Source: Methanobacteriota archaeon (lineage in GTDB: Archaea; Thermoplasmatota; Thermoplasmata; UBA10834). Taken from it: DNA of 56,087 bases. The stretch is from the NCBI GenBank assembly GCA_020725925.1, contig DYTN01000010.1:1-56087 (forward strand), written 5' to 3'. A model generated the notes under the pieces. The model saw only the letters and a list, made by a program, of their open reading frames with translations, was not told where the DNA came from and did no database searches. Shown in pieces: positions 15,802 through 24,119 of this stretch (position 1 is the stretch's first letter; each line of letters begins with the position of its first letter). Made by a program: the position numbers and the translations under genes.

Positions 15802-18684
15802 TCACTCGATGAACACCGCGGGCCTTCCCGGCCTTGCGAACCTAGCCTTTCCCTTCGGGTCAGTCCGGGCGGGGTCGTCCGCAGAGAACACATCAACTCG
15901 ACATCCGAACTCCGCCTCGAGAAATTCCTTGGCTCCCGAGAGCGTCTCCCGCTCGCTGACTCTCGCGCCGAGCACCTGCCTGTCTTCTGGAGACATCTTT
16001 GCCACCTCGGCGGCAATCTCCTTCGCGAAGGCCGGTATCTCCTTCTTGAGCTCCGGCGACTGGTGTCTGGCCATCGCCGACTTGATGAGGGCCGAGACAT
16101 CGGGCCTGCTCTTCGGATCTGCCAGTGCGTCCTGGAACATGTCCTGCTTCCATGCTGGGGCGGTCATTATCGTCGTCCGAGTCGGTCTCATCTCGGTGAC
16201 CTTGAGTATCTCAGAGACATCGGCCATGAGCCGTTCCACCAGCTTCTCCTTCGCCTCCGCAATGAGAACGGAATCGGTGATGGAACCCTGTTCAAGCTGA
16301 GCTGTGGAGACGAAGGGCGCCTTGCCCATCCGCTCCCAGAGCTCCTCGGCAATGTGAGGAGTGGCCGGCACCATCAGAGGCACCCATGTCTCCAGTGCCT
16401 TGGATATGGCCATCTTGTTCTTGCCGCCGCGCCTCAGGTACCATCTCATGTCCTGCGGGATCTCGAAGTACACGTCGTTCGCATACGAGCGGAGGTCGTA
16501 CTCCGCCATGAACTTGTGGAGCCTCACAAGGCGAGTCTGCATCCTCGCAGCCAGCCACGCGTCAACCTCTGTGACGGCATCGGTGTCAATGGCGGAGAGT
16601 TCTGACGCGAGGTTCCAGAGCCGCTCGAGCCTGTCCCTGTAGCCTTCGACCTTCTCGTCCTCCCACGCGACGTCCACATACAGCGAAGCTATGTGCGCAT
16701 AGAACAGCCGCATCGCGTCCACGCCGAACCTCTCTGCCGCATCAGGTATGGGCTGCGCCCCGCCCTTCGACTTCGATATCTTCCCGCCGGTGGCGGTGAT
16801 GTACCAGTTCACTATGATTCCCCGGGGCCAATGCTGGGGCCTGAGGACTGCGACATGGTTCATCAGGAAGACAGGGAAGTGCACGGTCATGTGCTCCTTG
16901 CCCCCGAGATTGATGTCGAGAGGGTACCAGTACTCGAACTCAGCTCTGACGCGGTCGAGAACCTCTCTGGAGAAGCCAGTGGCCTTCGCGACCGCCTCCA
17001 AATCGCCCCTGCCCAGGAGGACGTAGTCGAAGAACCCCTCGTCCATGCGCTCGGCAGTGATGAGGCCCTCGTTAGCGTACCTCGAAATCACGTAGTAGAC
17101 GGGGTACAACGTCGAATCGGCTATCGCCTCGATGATCCACTTCTGGTCGAAGGGGAATCTCGTGCCCAGCCAGTTGCCCAGCCTCACGCACGCCCTCTCC
17201 CGGTACCATTCGAGCACTCCCTGGATGTTCTCGTAGTACTCCCTGGGCAGGATCTTCATCGTCAGCGCCTGCTCCTTCGAGCGCTCCGTCAGGGCGGGGT
17301 TCGCGTAGTCGATGAACCACTGGTCTGGTATCTTCTTGATCAGCACCCTGTTGCCACACCTGCACAGGACCTCCTCAGATAGGTCGTACAGGAGGTCGGC
17401 CTGGCCGGAGGATAGCATCTCCTCCCGCATCGCCTCCTTCGCCCTCTCCACGGGCTGGCCGGCGAAGTCTCCGCAGGCCTCGTTCATGACGCCCTTGTGG
17501 AAGCCGCTCTTGTAGATTTCCTTTGTCGCATCCTCGAGCTTCGGGTCGCTCAGCGATGTGATCCCCATCTTCTCCGTGATCTCAACGGCGGGCAGCGGCC
17601 CCCAGCCAGGGGTCTTGATGATTGGGACGGGTTGGGAATCCTGGAGCATCTTGTCCGTGATGCCGTACTTCCCCCGGGATGTCTTGTCGCGTTCCAGTTC
17701 CACGAGCCCGATCCAGTCGACTGGGGCATCGGATGGCACGCTCATGACCAGGCCTGTCCCGACATTGGGGTCGCAGAGCAAAGACGGGAATATGGCTAAC
17801 ATCTTTCCCGTGAAGGGCGCTCTGCACCTCCTACCGATCAACTCAGCGCCGTTCGCGGAGCCCTTCACCTCCATGTCGTCCTTCTGCAGCTTCAGTTTCT
17901 CGGCCGCCTGCTTGCTCACGACCCAGATCTCCTCGCCCACGCGCACATCGACGTATTCGACCTCCGGGTTGACCCAGAAGTTCGTGAGCCCGAACACGGT
18001 CTCCGGCCGGAGCGTCGCGGCCACGAGCTTCCTGCCGTCCTCGAGGTCGAACTTGAGCAGCACGTACTCGAGCACCTCCGCGTTCCCGCCCTTGGATATG
18101 TCCGTCTCAGATGCATCTACCGCCACGGGCCCGTGCTCGATGCAGGCCGCGGCGAAGTACGGCTTCTGGATCAGAAGTCCCTCGGACTTGAGCTTGCGCA
18201 TCTGCCACTCTATGAACCTCGAGTAGTCGGGATTGATGGTGCATGTGAACCTGCGCCAATCGGACATGAACCCGAACCGCTTCCAGTAGTCGTTCACATA
18301 CACGTTGTTGAAGAACCTGACCACCTCGAGCGGGTCGGACAGCCTTGACATCGTCCCCTCGGGGCAGCCGTTTGCCCTGAGGATCTCGATGACGGATTCG
18401 TCCTGTCTCTCTACCTTCCTGGCGAAGCTTATGGCGCCGTTGCCCGTCGCGTGCGTGCCGACCGGGAAGAGGACGTTGTGACCCGTCATGAGCTTGTAGC
18501 GCACAACAGCATCGGAGAAGGTGTAGCCCCTCATGTGCCCGACATGCAGATACCCCGTCACGCCGGGGTAGGCGAATATCATGAAGAACTTCTTCTCGCC
18601 TGGCCTCGGCTCCGACTCGTTGATCTTGGCATTGTACCAGGCCGTGCGCCACTTGGCCTCGATCGCCGAGAAGTTTAGGGTCAT
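15802..18684 (-). CDS. leuS: Leucyl-tRNA synthetase
   Basis: A 960-residue class I leucyl-tRNA synthetase of the archaeal/eukaryotic type. The HIGH-like signature is in GYLHVGHMRG (about residues 45-54 from this start) and the KMSKS-like loop in GGKISKSKGG (about 645). A large CP1 editing domain lies between them, with a Thr/Asp-rich segment around AATLRPETVFGLTNFWV. ATG 18684 gives the typical start TLNFSAIEAKWRTAW; an ATG 21 bases upstream is less likely. A TATA-like CCTTTTATTGG lies about 40 bases upstream. Confidence 0.95.
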   Translation of the reverse strand: MTLNFSAIEAKWRTAWYNAKINESEPRPGEKKFFMIFAYPGVTGYLHVGHMRGYTFSDAVVRYKLMTGHNVLFPVGTHATGNGAISFARKVERQDESVIEILRANGCPEGTMSRLSDPLEVVRFFNNVYVNDYWKRFGFMSDWRRFTCTINPDYSRFIEWQMRKLKSEGLLIQKPYFAAACIEHGPVAVDASETDISKGGNAEVLEYVLLKFDLEDGRKLVAATLRPETVFGLTNFWVNPEVEYVDVRVGEEIWVVSKQAAEKLKLQKDDMEVKGSANGAELIGRRCRAPFTGKMLAIFPSLLCDPNVGTGLVMSVPSDAPVDWIGLVELERDKTSRGKYGITDKMLQDSQPVPIIKTPGWGPLPAVEITEKMGITSLSDPKLEDATKEIYKSGFHKGVMNEACGDFAGQPVERAKEAMREEMLSSGQADLLYDLSEEVLCRCGNRVLIKKIPDQWFIDYANPALTERSKEQALTMKILPREYYENIQGVLEWYRERACVRLGNWLGTRFPFDQKWIIEAIADSTLYPVYYVISRYANEGLITAERMDEGFFDYVLLGRGDLEAVAKATGFSREVLDRVRAEFEYWYPLDINLGGKEHMTVHFPVFLMNHVAVLRPQHWPRGIIVNWYITATGGKISKSKGGAQPIPDAAERFGVDAMRLFYAHIASLYVDVAWEDEKVEGYRDRLERLWNLASELSAIDTDAVTEVDAWLAARMQTRLVRLHKFMAEYDLRSYANDVYFEIPQDMRWYLRRGGKNKMAISKALETWVPLMVPATPHIAEELWERMGKAPFVSTAQLEQGSITDSVLIAEAKEKLVERLMADVSEILKVTEMRPTRTTIMTAPAWKQDMFQDALADPKSRPDVSALIKSAMARHQSPELKKEIPAFAKEIAAEVAKMSPEDRQVLGARVSERETLSGAKEFLEAEFGCRVDVFSADDPARTDPKGKARFARPGRPAVFIE

Positions 18685-18743
18685 AAGGTGCAGCCAGCGA
18701 GGCACTTAATGCCTGGTACCAATAAAAGGTTTCTTGGCGCTCC

Positions 18744-18938
18744 TCAGCCTCTCTTGCGCAAGAACGAAGCAAATGGCCCCACGGTCGCCGTCACGACGCC
18801 CACAAGGCTGATAGCGACCCCAGAGACCGTCAGACTATTGAGGCCGCTCGAGTCCTCGGACTGAAGCCCTTCGCTGGACGATCCTGCGACGGTGATGGCG
18901 AAGCCTATCACGAACAATGCAATGCCTAGTGCGACCAT
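18744..18938 (-). CDS. Possible small two-helix membrane protein
   Basis: A 64-residue reading frame with two clear hydrophobic helices (about residues 2-19 and 35-55), a Ser/Glu-rich loop between them and a positively charged C-terminus (FLRKRG), a plausible hairpin membrane protein. The frame stays open upstream to 19187, but that part is low in coding character and lies under the divergent RHH promoter, so I start at ATG 18938. No family is recognised and no good TATA box is seen. Confidence 0.4.
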   Translation of the reverse strand: MVALGIALFVIGFAITVAGSSSEGLQSEDSSGLNSLTVSGVAISLVGVVTATVGPFASFLRKRG

Positions 18939-19160
18939 GATGAACCTGGAAGAGGAGACGCTAGAGGTCCTCAGGGCCGCGATGTTCGCCCTTGGCGTCA
19001 GTGTACATAGCTCCTTTGAACGGCGACCGTGTAGAACGGCATCGTGGATAAACCTTGCTGACACAGAACGACCAAAGAGCATTGATGGTGTCGGGTCACT
19101 TTGCTGCGCGCCCATACACATTCCAGCAGCAGTTTTTGCACGTATGCCAGTACATCCGGT
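18939..19160. other. Intergenic stretch without a recognised gene
   Basis: Between the small membrane ORF and the RHH promoter I see no convincing gene, RNA or repeat. Composition becomes AT-richer toward 19160, where the operator-like repeats begin. Confidence 0.4.
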
Positions 19161-19222
19161 ATGACATTTTCCGACGAAATGTGACATTTTGCATATTTAT
19201 ATATACTGTTGTGTGACATATG
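19161..19222 (+). promoter_or_regulatory. RHH-ftsZ promoter with TGACAT repeats and TATA box
   Basis: TGACATTTT occurs at 19162-19170 and again at 19182-19190, exactly 20 bases apart (two helical turns). A third TGACAT is at 19214-19219. CATTT (19065+100 to 19169) and AAATG (19177-19181) make a 17-base inverted repeat over the first copy. A strong TATA box, TTTATATATAC, is at 19196-19206 between the second and third copies. The layout suits binding by a dimeric or tetrameric RHH protein, probably the product of the next gene, on both sides of the TATA box. Autoregulation is inferred. Confidence 0.55.
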
Positions 19223-19259
19223 TTCCTTTTGCGTCAGAAAATCGGGATGGGATGCACAC

Positions 19260-19640
19260 ATGTCCGACCCGTTGGAGAGCGAGCGCATAACGATCCGCCT
19301 CGACGCGGACGACCTCAAGCTGATAGACGAGTTCATCTCGTCCAGCAACGAGTTCTCCAACAGGTCGCAGCTAGCACGCGCGGCCGTGCGCGCCTACATA
19401 GAGATGCGCGCGGGCCGCCCAGAAGGGACGGGAAGCAGGCCGAACGAAATCCTGGTGGTGTTGCCGCCTCTGGTGCTGGAGACCATCAAGCAGCTCGTCG
19501 CAGAGGGGGTCTACAGCTCGATATCGGAGGCGGTCGCGGACAGCACGAGGCACGAGTTCCTGCACGAGGAGCACGTGGAAGTGCTGAAGAAGGACGCGAA
19601 CCAGCAGAGCACCGGCTTCAAGCTCGTCCCGGGAGCATGA
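19260..19640 (+). CDS. Ribbon-helix-helix regulator, CdrS-like
   Basis: A 126-residue protein. The N-terminal ~50 residues are a ribbon-helix-helix (Arc/CopG) DNA-binding domain: strand ERITIRLD, helix DDLKLIDEFISSS, then FSNRSQLARAAVRAYIEM with the Asn-Arg-Ser turn. A second region (about residues 65-105) looks like a partial repeat: LVVLPPLVLETIKQLV, then YSSISEAVADSTRHEF. That would make two RHH units in one chain. The gene is directly upstream of ftsZ (88 bases), as haloarchaeal cdrS is of ftsZ2, where CdrS controls cell division. ATG 19260 is chosen over an upstream frame that reads into the promoter. Confidence 0.75.
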   Translation: MSDPLESERITIRLDADDLKLIDEFISSSNEFSNRSQLARAAVRAYIEMRAGRPEGTGSRPNEILVVLPPLVLETIKQLVAEGVYSSISEAVADSTRHEFLHEEHVEVLKKDANQQSTGFKLVPGA

Positions 19641-19728
19641 GGCACCGTTTGACGGCGCATGGGCGGAAGGTGGGGACTCTCCCGTAGGGATCTCCATCAA
19701 CCGGCCAGGAAGGACGGAGGCCAGAGGG

Positions 19729-20514
19729 ATGACGGCGGATGGGAACAGGACGGAGGAGATAGTCAACGCATTGGGGACCAGCCTTGGCGAGCCCGCGGTC
19801 GCAGTCGTGGGCTGCGGCGGGGCTGGCTCGAACATAGTGCACGGGATCTATTGGAAGTCCAGCAGGGTCGACACCGTTGCCGTGAACACGGACGAGGAGC
19901 ACCTGAGGAAGATCGACGCCCACAAGAAGGTTCTCATCGGGAAGGACGTTTCGTTCGGAAGGGACACGAGCGGCTTCCCCGAGGTGGGCGAGCACTGCGC
20001 CGTGAAGGCCCGGGAGGTCCTCAAGGAGGCCTTGCGGGGGTACGACATCGTGTTCGTCGTCGCCGGCATGGGCGGAGGCACAGGCACGGGAGTGGCGCCC
20101 GTCGTAGCCAATGTCGCGAAGGAGCTGGGCGCCGTCACATTTGGGCTCCCCATCCTGCCATTCGAAGTGGAAGGCCAGTCGAGGAGAGCGACCGCCGAGG
20201 AGGGCGTCGGCAAGTTGAAGGAGCACGCGACCTTCACTATCGTGCTGGACAACAACAAGCTGTTGGGGCTGGGTCCCGACCTGCCGATGAACGAGGCCCT
20301 CAAGATCGTGGACAGGAGCGTGTTCAAGATTGTCGAGTCGGTGTGCAGCCACACCAGCTCCTACGTCAGCAGCCTCATGGAGGACATCCTCGGATATGCG
20401 GACGCTTTCGAGGAAGCAGCCTCGGGCCAGAGGATTCCGCCCCAGGAGGAGCACCTCGTCCATGCGGAGATAGACCCGATGTTCAACGGGTTTGGCCCAG
20501 GCATGTTCGGCTAG
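19729..20514 (+). CDS. ftsZ: Short FtsZ/tubulin-family GTPase lacking T7 loop and C-terminal domain
   Basis: A 261-residue FtsZ homologue. The GTP-binding part is intact: VVGCGGAGSN (residues 26-35, T1 loop), AVNTDEEHL (51-59), the tubulin signature GMGGGTGTG (113-121) and the T5/T6 region through DLPMNEALKIVDRSVFKIVES (184-204). Canonical FtsZ then has the T7 loop N-x-D-x-x-D, which completes the active site of the next subunit, and a ~100-residue C-terminal domain. Here the chain instead reads ILGYADAFEEAASGQ and ends in a Gly/Pro/Phe tail. Typical archaeal FtsZ is about 350-400 residues. No other frame encodes the missing part. The ATG follows GGAGG by 8 bases. Confidence 0.85.
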   Translation: MTADGNRTEEIVNALGTSLGEPAVAVVGCGGAGSNIVHGIYWKSSRVDTVAVNTDEEHLRKIDAHKKVLIGKDVSFGRDTSGFPEVGEHCAVKAREVLKEALRGYDIVFVVAGMGGGTGTGVAPVVANVAKELGAVTFGLPILPFEVEGQSRRATAEEGVGKLKEHATFTIVLDNNKLLGLGPDLPMNEALKIVDRSVFKIVESVCSHTSSYVSSLMEDILGYADAFEEAASGQRIPPQEEHLVHAEIDPMFNGFGPGMFG

Positions 20515-20664
20515 GTGCATCGAGACCAGGAGCTGGCAGGCCCAACCGGTTGATTGGCCTCCGGGGCAAGACCGGCTCCCGTGGAAACACCTTCCTTCGA
20601 TCCCTTTCACCCTGTATCCATCCGAATCGCAAATCGTTTCTATCCATAACCTGTTCTTGCATTC

Positions 20665-21765
20665 ATGAGGGTCGGGTTCCTCGTCAACCCGGTCGCGGGC
20701 CTTGGAGGGGCTGTAGGCCTGAAGGGCTCGGACGGCGAGGAGGTCCAGCGCGAGGCCAGGGAGAGAGGCGCGGAGCAGACGTCTCCAGCGAGGGCAGTGG
20801 AGGCCCTCAAGGGGATCCGCATGTTGGACCTCGATATCGAGTTCGTCACTTGTGCGGGCGAGATGGGCAAGGAGGAGCTCGACCGGGCCGGGCTGGTCTC
20901 CGAGATACTCTGCAGGCCGAAGAGGAACACGACCAGGCAGGATACGGTAGACGCGGCCGAGAAGTTCCTCGATGCCGGGGCGGACCTGATCGTGTTCGCA
21001 GGCGGGGATGGGACTGCGCGCGACGTTCTGGAAGCGGTCGACAGAAGGATCCCGATCATTGGCATCCCCGCCGGAGTCAAGATGCATTCCGCGGTGTTTG
21101 TCATGTCCCCTGCGGAGTTGCCGGAGCTGCTGACGACCTTTCATTCATCAAGGGCCTGCATGGACGCTGAGGTCATGGACATCGACGAGGACAAGTACAG
21201 GCGGGGTGTGCTGGAGGCGAAACTGTACGGGGTGGCGAAGGTGCCCGCGGATGCCAGTCTCGTCCAGGCAGGGAAGACGGCATATCATGCCGGCACCGCG
21301 GATGACGAGGCGGAGGAGCTTGGCCAGTACATGGCCGAAACGATGCGCCCCGGCGTGGGCTACATCCTGGGACCAGGAAGCACTACGGCGGCCGTGACGA
21401 AGACCCTCGGCCTCGAGAAGACCGTCCTCGGAGTCGACGTCATCGTGGACAGGAAGATCGTCGTGAAGGACGCGTCGGAGAAGGACCTGCTGTCGTTCCT
21501 GGAGAATGCTGCCCGCACCGAGATCGTCGTGACGCCCATCGGCGCCCAGGGGTTCATCCTCGGGAGGGGCAACCAACAGCTGTCTCCAAAGGTCCTGCGC
21601 AGAGTGGGACCCGAGAACATCAGGATCATAGCCACTCCGACGAAGCTGAAGGGCACCCCTGCGCTCCACGTCGACACCGGGGACCCTGAGCTCGACGAGG
21701 CCCTGAAAGGCAGGACCAGGGTGACGACAGGCTACAGGCGCAGGAAGCTCATGCGAATAACATAG
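20665..21765 (+). CDS. ATP-NAD kinase family protein
   Basis: A 366-residue protein of the ATP-NAD kinase (AcoX-like) family. It starts with VGFLVNPVAGLGG (residues 3-15) and carries the kinase signature FAGGDGTARD (about 111-120), then IIGIPAGVKMHSAVF (about 132-146). The C-terminal domain has YILGPGSTTAAV and GNQQLSPKVLR. True NAD kinases share GGDGT and an NE/D motif; the longer form here is common in archaea and its substrate is uncertain (NAD or a related polyol/diphosphate). It lies 150 bases after ftsZ with its own TATA-like region near 20640. Confidence 0.82.
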   Translation: MRVGFLVNPVAGLGGAVGLKGSDGEEVQREARERGAEQTSPARAVEALKGIRMLDLDIEFVTCAGEMGKEELDRAGLVSEILCRPKRNTTRQDTVDAAEKFLDAGADLIVFAGGDGTARDVLEAVDRRIPIIGIPAGVKMHSAVFVMSPAELPELLTTFHSSRACMDAEVMDIDEDKYRRGVLEAKLYGVAKVPADASLVQAGKTAYHAGTADDEAEELGQYMAETMRPGVGYILGPGSTTAAVTKTLGLEKTVLGVDVIVDRKIVVKDASEKDLLSFLENAARTEIVVTPIGAQGFILGRGNQQLSPKVLRRVGPENIRIIATPTKLKGTPALHVDTGDPELDEALKGRTRVTTGYRRRKLMRIT

Positions 21766-21772
21766 TCCTCGC

Positions 21773-22663
21773 TCAGGTGCCTGATGCCTCTTTTGCCAGG
21801 AGCAGCTTCCATGACTCGTCGACCGCCTTCTGGATTGCTGAGACTTCGGGCGCAGTCAGGTGGGAGAACCTGCCCTGTGCCTTGAGATACTCGGACACGG
21901 GCAGCCCCTTACCCTTCCTGGTGATGCGCACCTTGCCGTGCTCGATCTCGTAGAGGGGGAACATGTGGGTATCCACAGCCAGGCGCGCAACCTCCACAGT
22001 GTGCATCGGGTTCATGCGCCAGCCAGGCGGGCACGGGGACATCGCATGGATGAACCTGAAACCCTTGATGGACTTCGCTTTCGCGGCCTTCTTGACGAAG
22101 TCCTCGGGATGGGCGACGGACACCGTCGCCGCGTAGGGTATGCCGTGCGCCTGCATGATGGACATGATGTCCTTCTTCGACTCGTGCTTGAAGCCATGGT
22201 TCGTGCCCACGGGAGTCGTTGTGGTCCATGCGCCCCACGGCGTTGAGCCGCTCCTCTGAATCCCAGTGTTCATGTACGCCTCATTGTCATACATCACGTA
22301 TATCACGTCTGTGCGTCTCTCGGCAGCCCCCGACATCGCCTGAAGGCCTATGTCCACGGTGCCACCGTCCCCGGCGAAGCCGACCACGGTGACGTCCTCG
22401 ACCCCTTTCACGTCCAGCGCCGCCCTCAGCCCCGATATGGCGGCGCCTGTTGCCTCGAACGCCGTATACAACAGGGGGACCTTCAGACAGTGGCTGGGCC
22501 AGTACCCGGGCATGACCGCCCAGCAGCAGGCGGGGATCGAGAGGATGGTCCGCTCTCCGAGCGCCTTGAGCAGGTATCTCATTACGAGGTTGGCGCCGCA
22601 CCCGGGACAGCCCGTGCTGCCAGGATAAGCGAATTCCTCATAGGGTATGGTTGTCTTGGTCAT
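21773..22663 (-). CDS. porB: Pyruvate (2-oxoacid):ferredoxin oxidoreductase, beta subunit
   Basis: A 296-residue beta subunit that binds thiamine diphosphate and an iron-sulfur cluster. It has GSTGCPGCGANLVMR near the start, with the C-x2-C pair, then CCW (about residue 45). The TPP motif is GDGGT-DIGLQAMSGAAER (about 98-115) with DNEAYMNTGIQ (about 125-135); a later Cys (MSPCPPGW, about 207) fits the cluster ligands of PorB. Its ATG overlaps the porA stop by one base (TGATG) and GGAGGT lies 7 bases upstream. It is the last gene of porGDAB. Confidence 0.92.
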   Translation of the reverse strand: MTKTTIPYEEFAYPGSTGCPGCGANLVMRYLLKALGERTILSIPACCWAVMPGYWPSHCLKVPLLYTAFEATGAAISGLRAALDVKGVEDVTVVGFAGDGGTVDIGLQAMSGAAERRTDVIYVMYDNEAYMNTGIQRSGSTPWGAWTTTTPVGTNHGFKHESKKDIMSIMQAHGIPYAATVSVAHPEDFVKKAAKAKSIKGFRFIHAMSPCPPGWRMNPMHTVEVARLAVDTHMFPLYEIEHGKVRITRKGKGLPVSEYLKAQGRFSHLTAPEVSAIQKAVDESWKLLLAKEASGT

Positions 22664-23850
22664 CACCGCCACCTCCTCGGCAACCCGGCAACATCGACCC
22701 ACTCGACTTCGTCCTCGGCTCCGCGCTTCGAGACGACAAGCATATCCTCGAGGATCTTCTCGAGCGTCCTGGGGGTGATGTCCCTGCCGCCCAAGCCTGC
22801 GATGTAGTTCTTCACAGCGGGCTTCCTCTGCAGGGAGTACATGGACGCCTTGACCTCGGTGAACATCGCTCCGGCGGCCCCGAAGGTGTAGCTCCTGTCG
22901 AGCACCGCCAGCCCGTCCACCTTGCTCCCGAGCGCCCGCAGCTCCTGGTGCGGGAACGGCCGGAAGGCGCGTATCCTGGCCAATCCCACGCGGACGCCCT
23001 TGGCTCGCATCGCATCGACGACGTCCTTCGCGGTCGAGGCGACAGACCCCGCCGCCACAAGCACCACCTCGGCGTCGTCGCATCTGTAGCGCTCGAGCAG
23101 CCCTCCGTGCTCCCTGCCGAATATGTGCTTGAACTCCTTCTCGACGCTGAGGATCCTCTCCCTGGCATCCTCCATGCCCTGCATCGCCTTGTACCTGAAC
23201 TCCATGTACTGGTCCGGCTTGACCAGGGAGCCGAACCCCATCGCCTTCCCGACCTCGATCTTGAGCTCGGGGGCATACGCGGGAAGGAAGGAGTCGACCA
23301 GCTCCTGATCCGGCACATCGACGGGTTCCGATGTGTGTGAGAGTATGAACGCGTCCTCTATCACCATCGCCGGGAGCATCACGCTCCTGCTCTCGCAGGC
23401 CTTGTACGCCATGATGATGGTGTCGAGCACCTCCTGGTCGCTCTGGCAGAAGAACTGCAGCCAGCCGGTGTCCCTCTGCGCGATGGAATCCATGTGGTCG
23501 ACCCAGACGCTCCACGGGGGCGCCATCGCCCTGCTGACATTCGTTATGACAATCGGGAGCCTTGCACCCGACGCCCACATGAGCACTTCGTGCATCAGGG
23601 TGAGGCCGTGAGAGCTCGTCGCGGTATATGTCCGTGCGCCCGCGGTCTGAGCGGCCACGCACGCGGCCATCGCGCTGTGCTCGCTCTCCACGGGGATGAA
23701 CTTCGCCCTCAGCTCGCCGGAGGAGACGAACTCCGCCAGCTTCTCGACGATCGATGTCTGGGGCGTGATCGGATAGGCGGCTATCACCTCCGCCCTCGAG
23801 AGCTTCGCGCCGTAGGCCGACGCGTAGTTGCCCGTCATCACCATCCTCAC
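22663..23850 (-). CDS. porA: Pyruvate (2-oxoacid):ferredoxin oxidoreductase, alpha subunit
   Basis: A ~395-residue alpha subunit. Conserved pieces are AAYPITPQTSIVE (about residues 22-34), FIPVESEHSAMAA (about 48-60), TATSSHGLTLMHE and RDTGWLQFF, which favour pyruvate over 2-oxoglutarate as substrate. I prefer the GTG at 23850 to the ATG at 23844: it follows GGAGGT by 6 bases and overlaps the porD stop as GTGA, the coupling style seen across this operon. Confidence 0.92.
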   Translation of the reverse strand: MRMVMTGNYASAYGAKLSRAEVIAAYPITPQTSIVEKLAEFVSSGELRAKFIPVESEHSAMAACVAAQTAGARTYTATSSHGLTLMHEVLMWASGARLPIVITNVSRAMAPPWSVWVDHMDSIAQRDTGWLQFFCQSDQEVLDTIIMAYKACESRSVMLPAMVIEDAFILSHTSEPVDVPDQELVDSFLPAYAPELKIEVGKAMGFGSLVKPDQYMEFRYKAMQGMEDARERILSVEKEFKHIFGREHGGLLERYRCDDAEVVLVAAGSVASTAKDVVDAMRAKGVRVGLARIRAFRPFPHQELRALGSKVDGLAVLDRSYTFGAAGAMFTEVKASMYSLQRKPAVKNYIAGLGGRDITPRTLEKILEDMLVVSKRGAEDEVEWVDVAGLPRRWR

Positions 23851-24119
23851 CGTCCCACCTCCTTGACCATGACGATGCACTTCGCAGGGCACTCGAAAGA
23901 GCATATGCCGCAGCCCTTGCAGTACTGCAGGTCGATGTGCGGCTCGCCCTCTGCCAGCTCGATGGCGGCGTCAGGACAGAACTTCCAGCAAAGAGTACAC
24001 TTCTTGCACTTGGAGAGGTCAACAACGGGCCTGACGACCCTCCAGAGGCCTGTCAGGTTGATCGTGCTGGGCGTGTCGGAGACGGGGGTCAGCGGAAGCT
24101 CCTTGTGGCCTTTCGTCAC
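23847..24119 (-). CDS. porD: Pyruvate:ferredoxin oxidoreductase, delta (ferredoxin) subunit
   Basis: A 90-residue 2[4Fe-4S] ferredoxin-type subunit. It has two C-x2-C-x2-C-x3-C motifs: CKKCTLCWKFCP (about residues 38-49) and CKGCGICSFECP (about 67-78). The N-terminal ~30 residues are the extension typical of PorD. It passes electrons from the TPP centre to external ferredoxin. Its ATG overlaps the porG stop (ATGA). Confidence 0.93.
   Translation of the reverse strand: MTKGHKELPLTPVSDTPSTINLTGLWRVVRPVVDLSKCKKCTLCWKFCPDAAIELAEGEPHIDLQYCKGCGICSFECPAKCIVMVKEVGR

Noticed and set aside
20340-20664. Hidden FtsZ C-terminal domain in another frame
   Set aside because: I read the other two forward frames; neither has the T7 motif or FtsZ-like C-terminal sequence.
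19618-21144. Long minus-strand open frame opposite ftsZ
   Set aside because: It covers two well-supported plus-strand genes and the intergenic region between them, with composition typical of antisense high-GC frames.
22664-24025. N-terminal extension of porB through porA
   Set aside because: It is the antisense-free but out-of-frame shadow of porA; the ATG at 22663 has a ribosome site and family-typical start.
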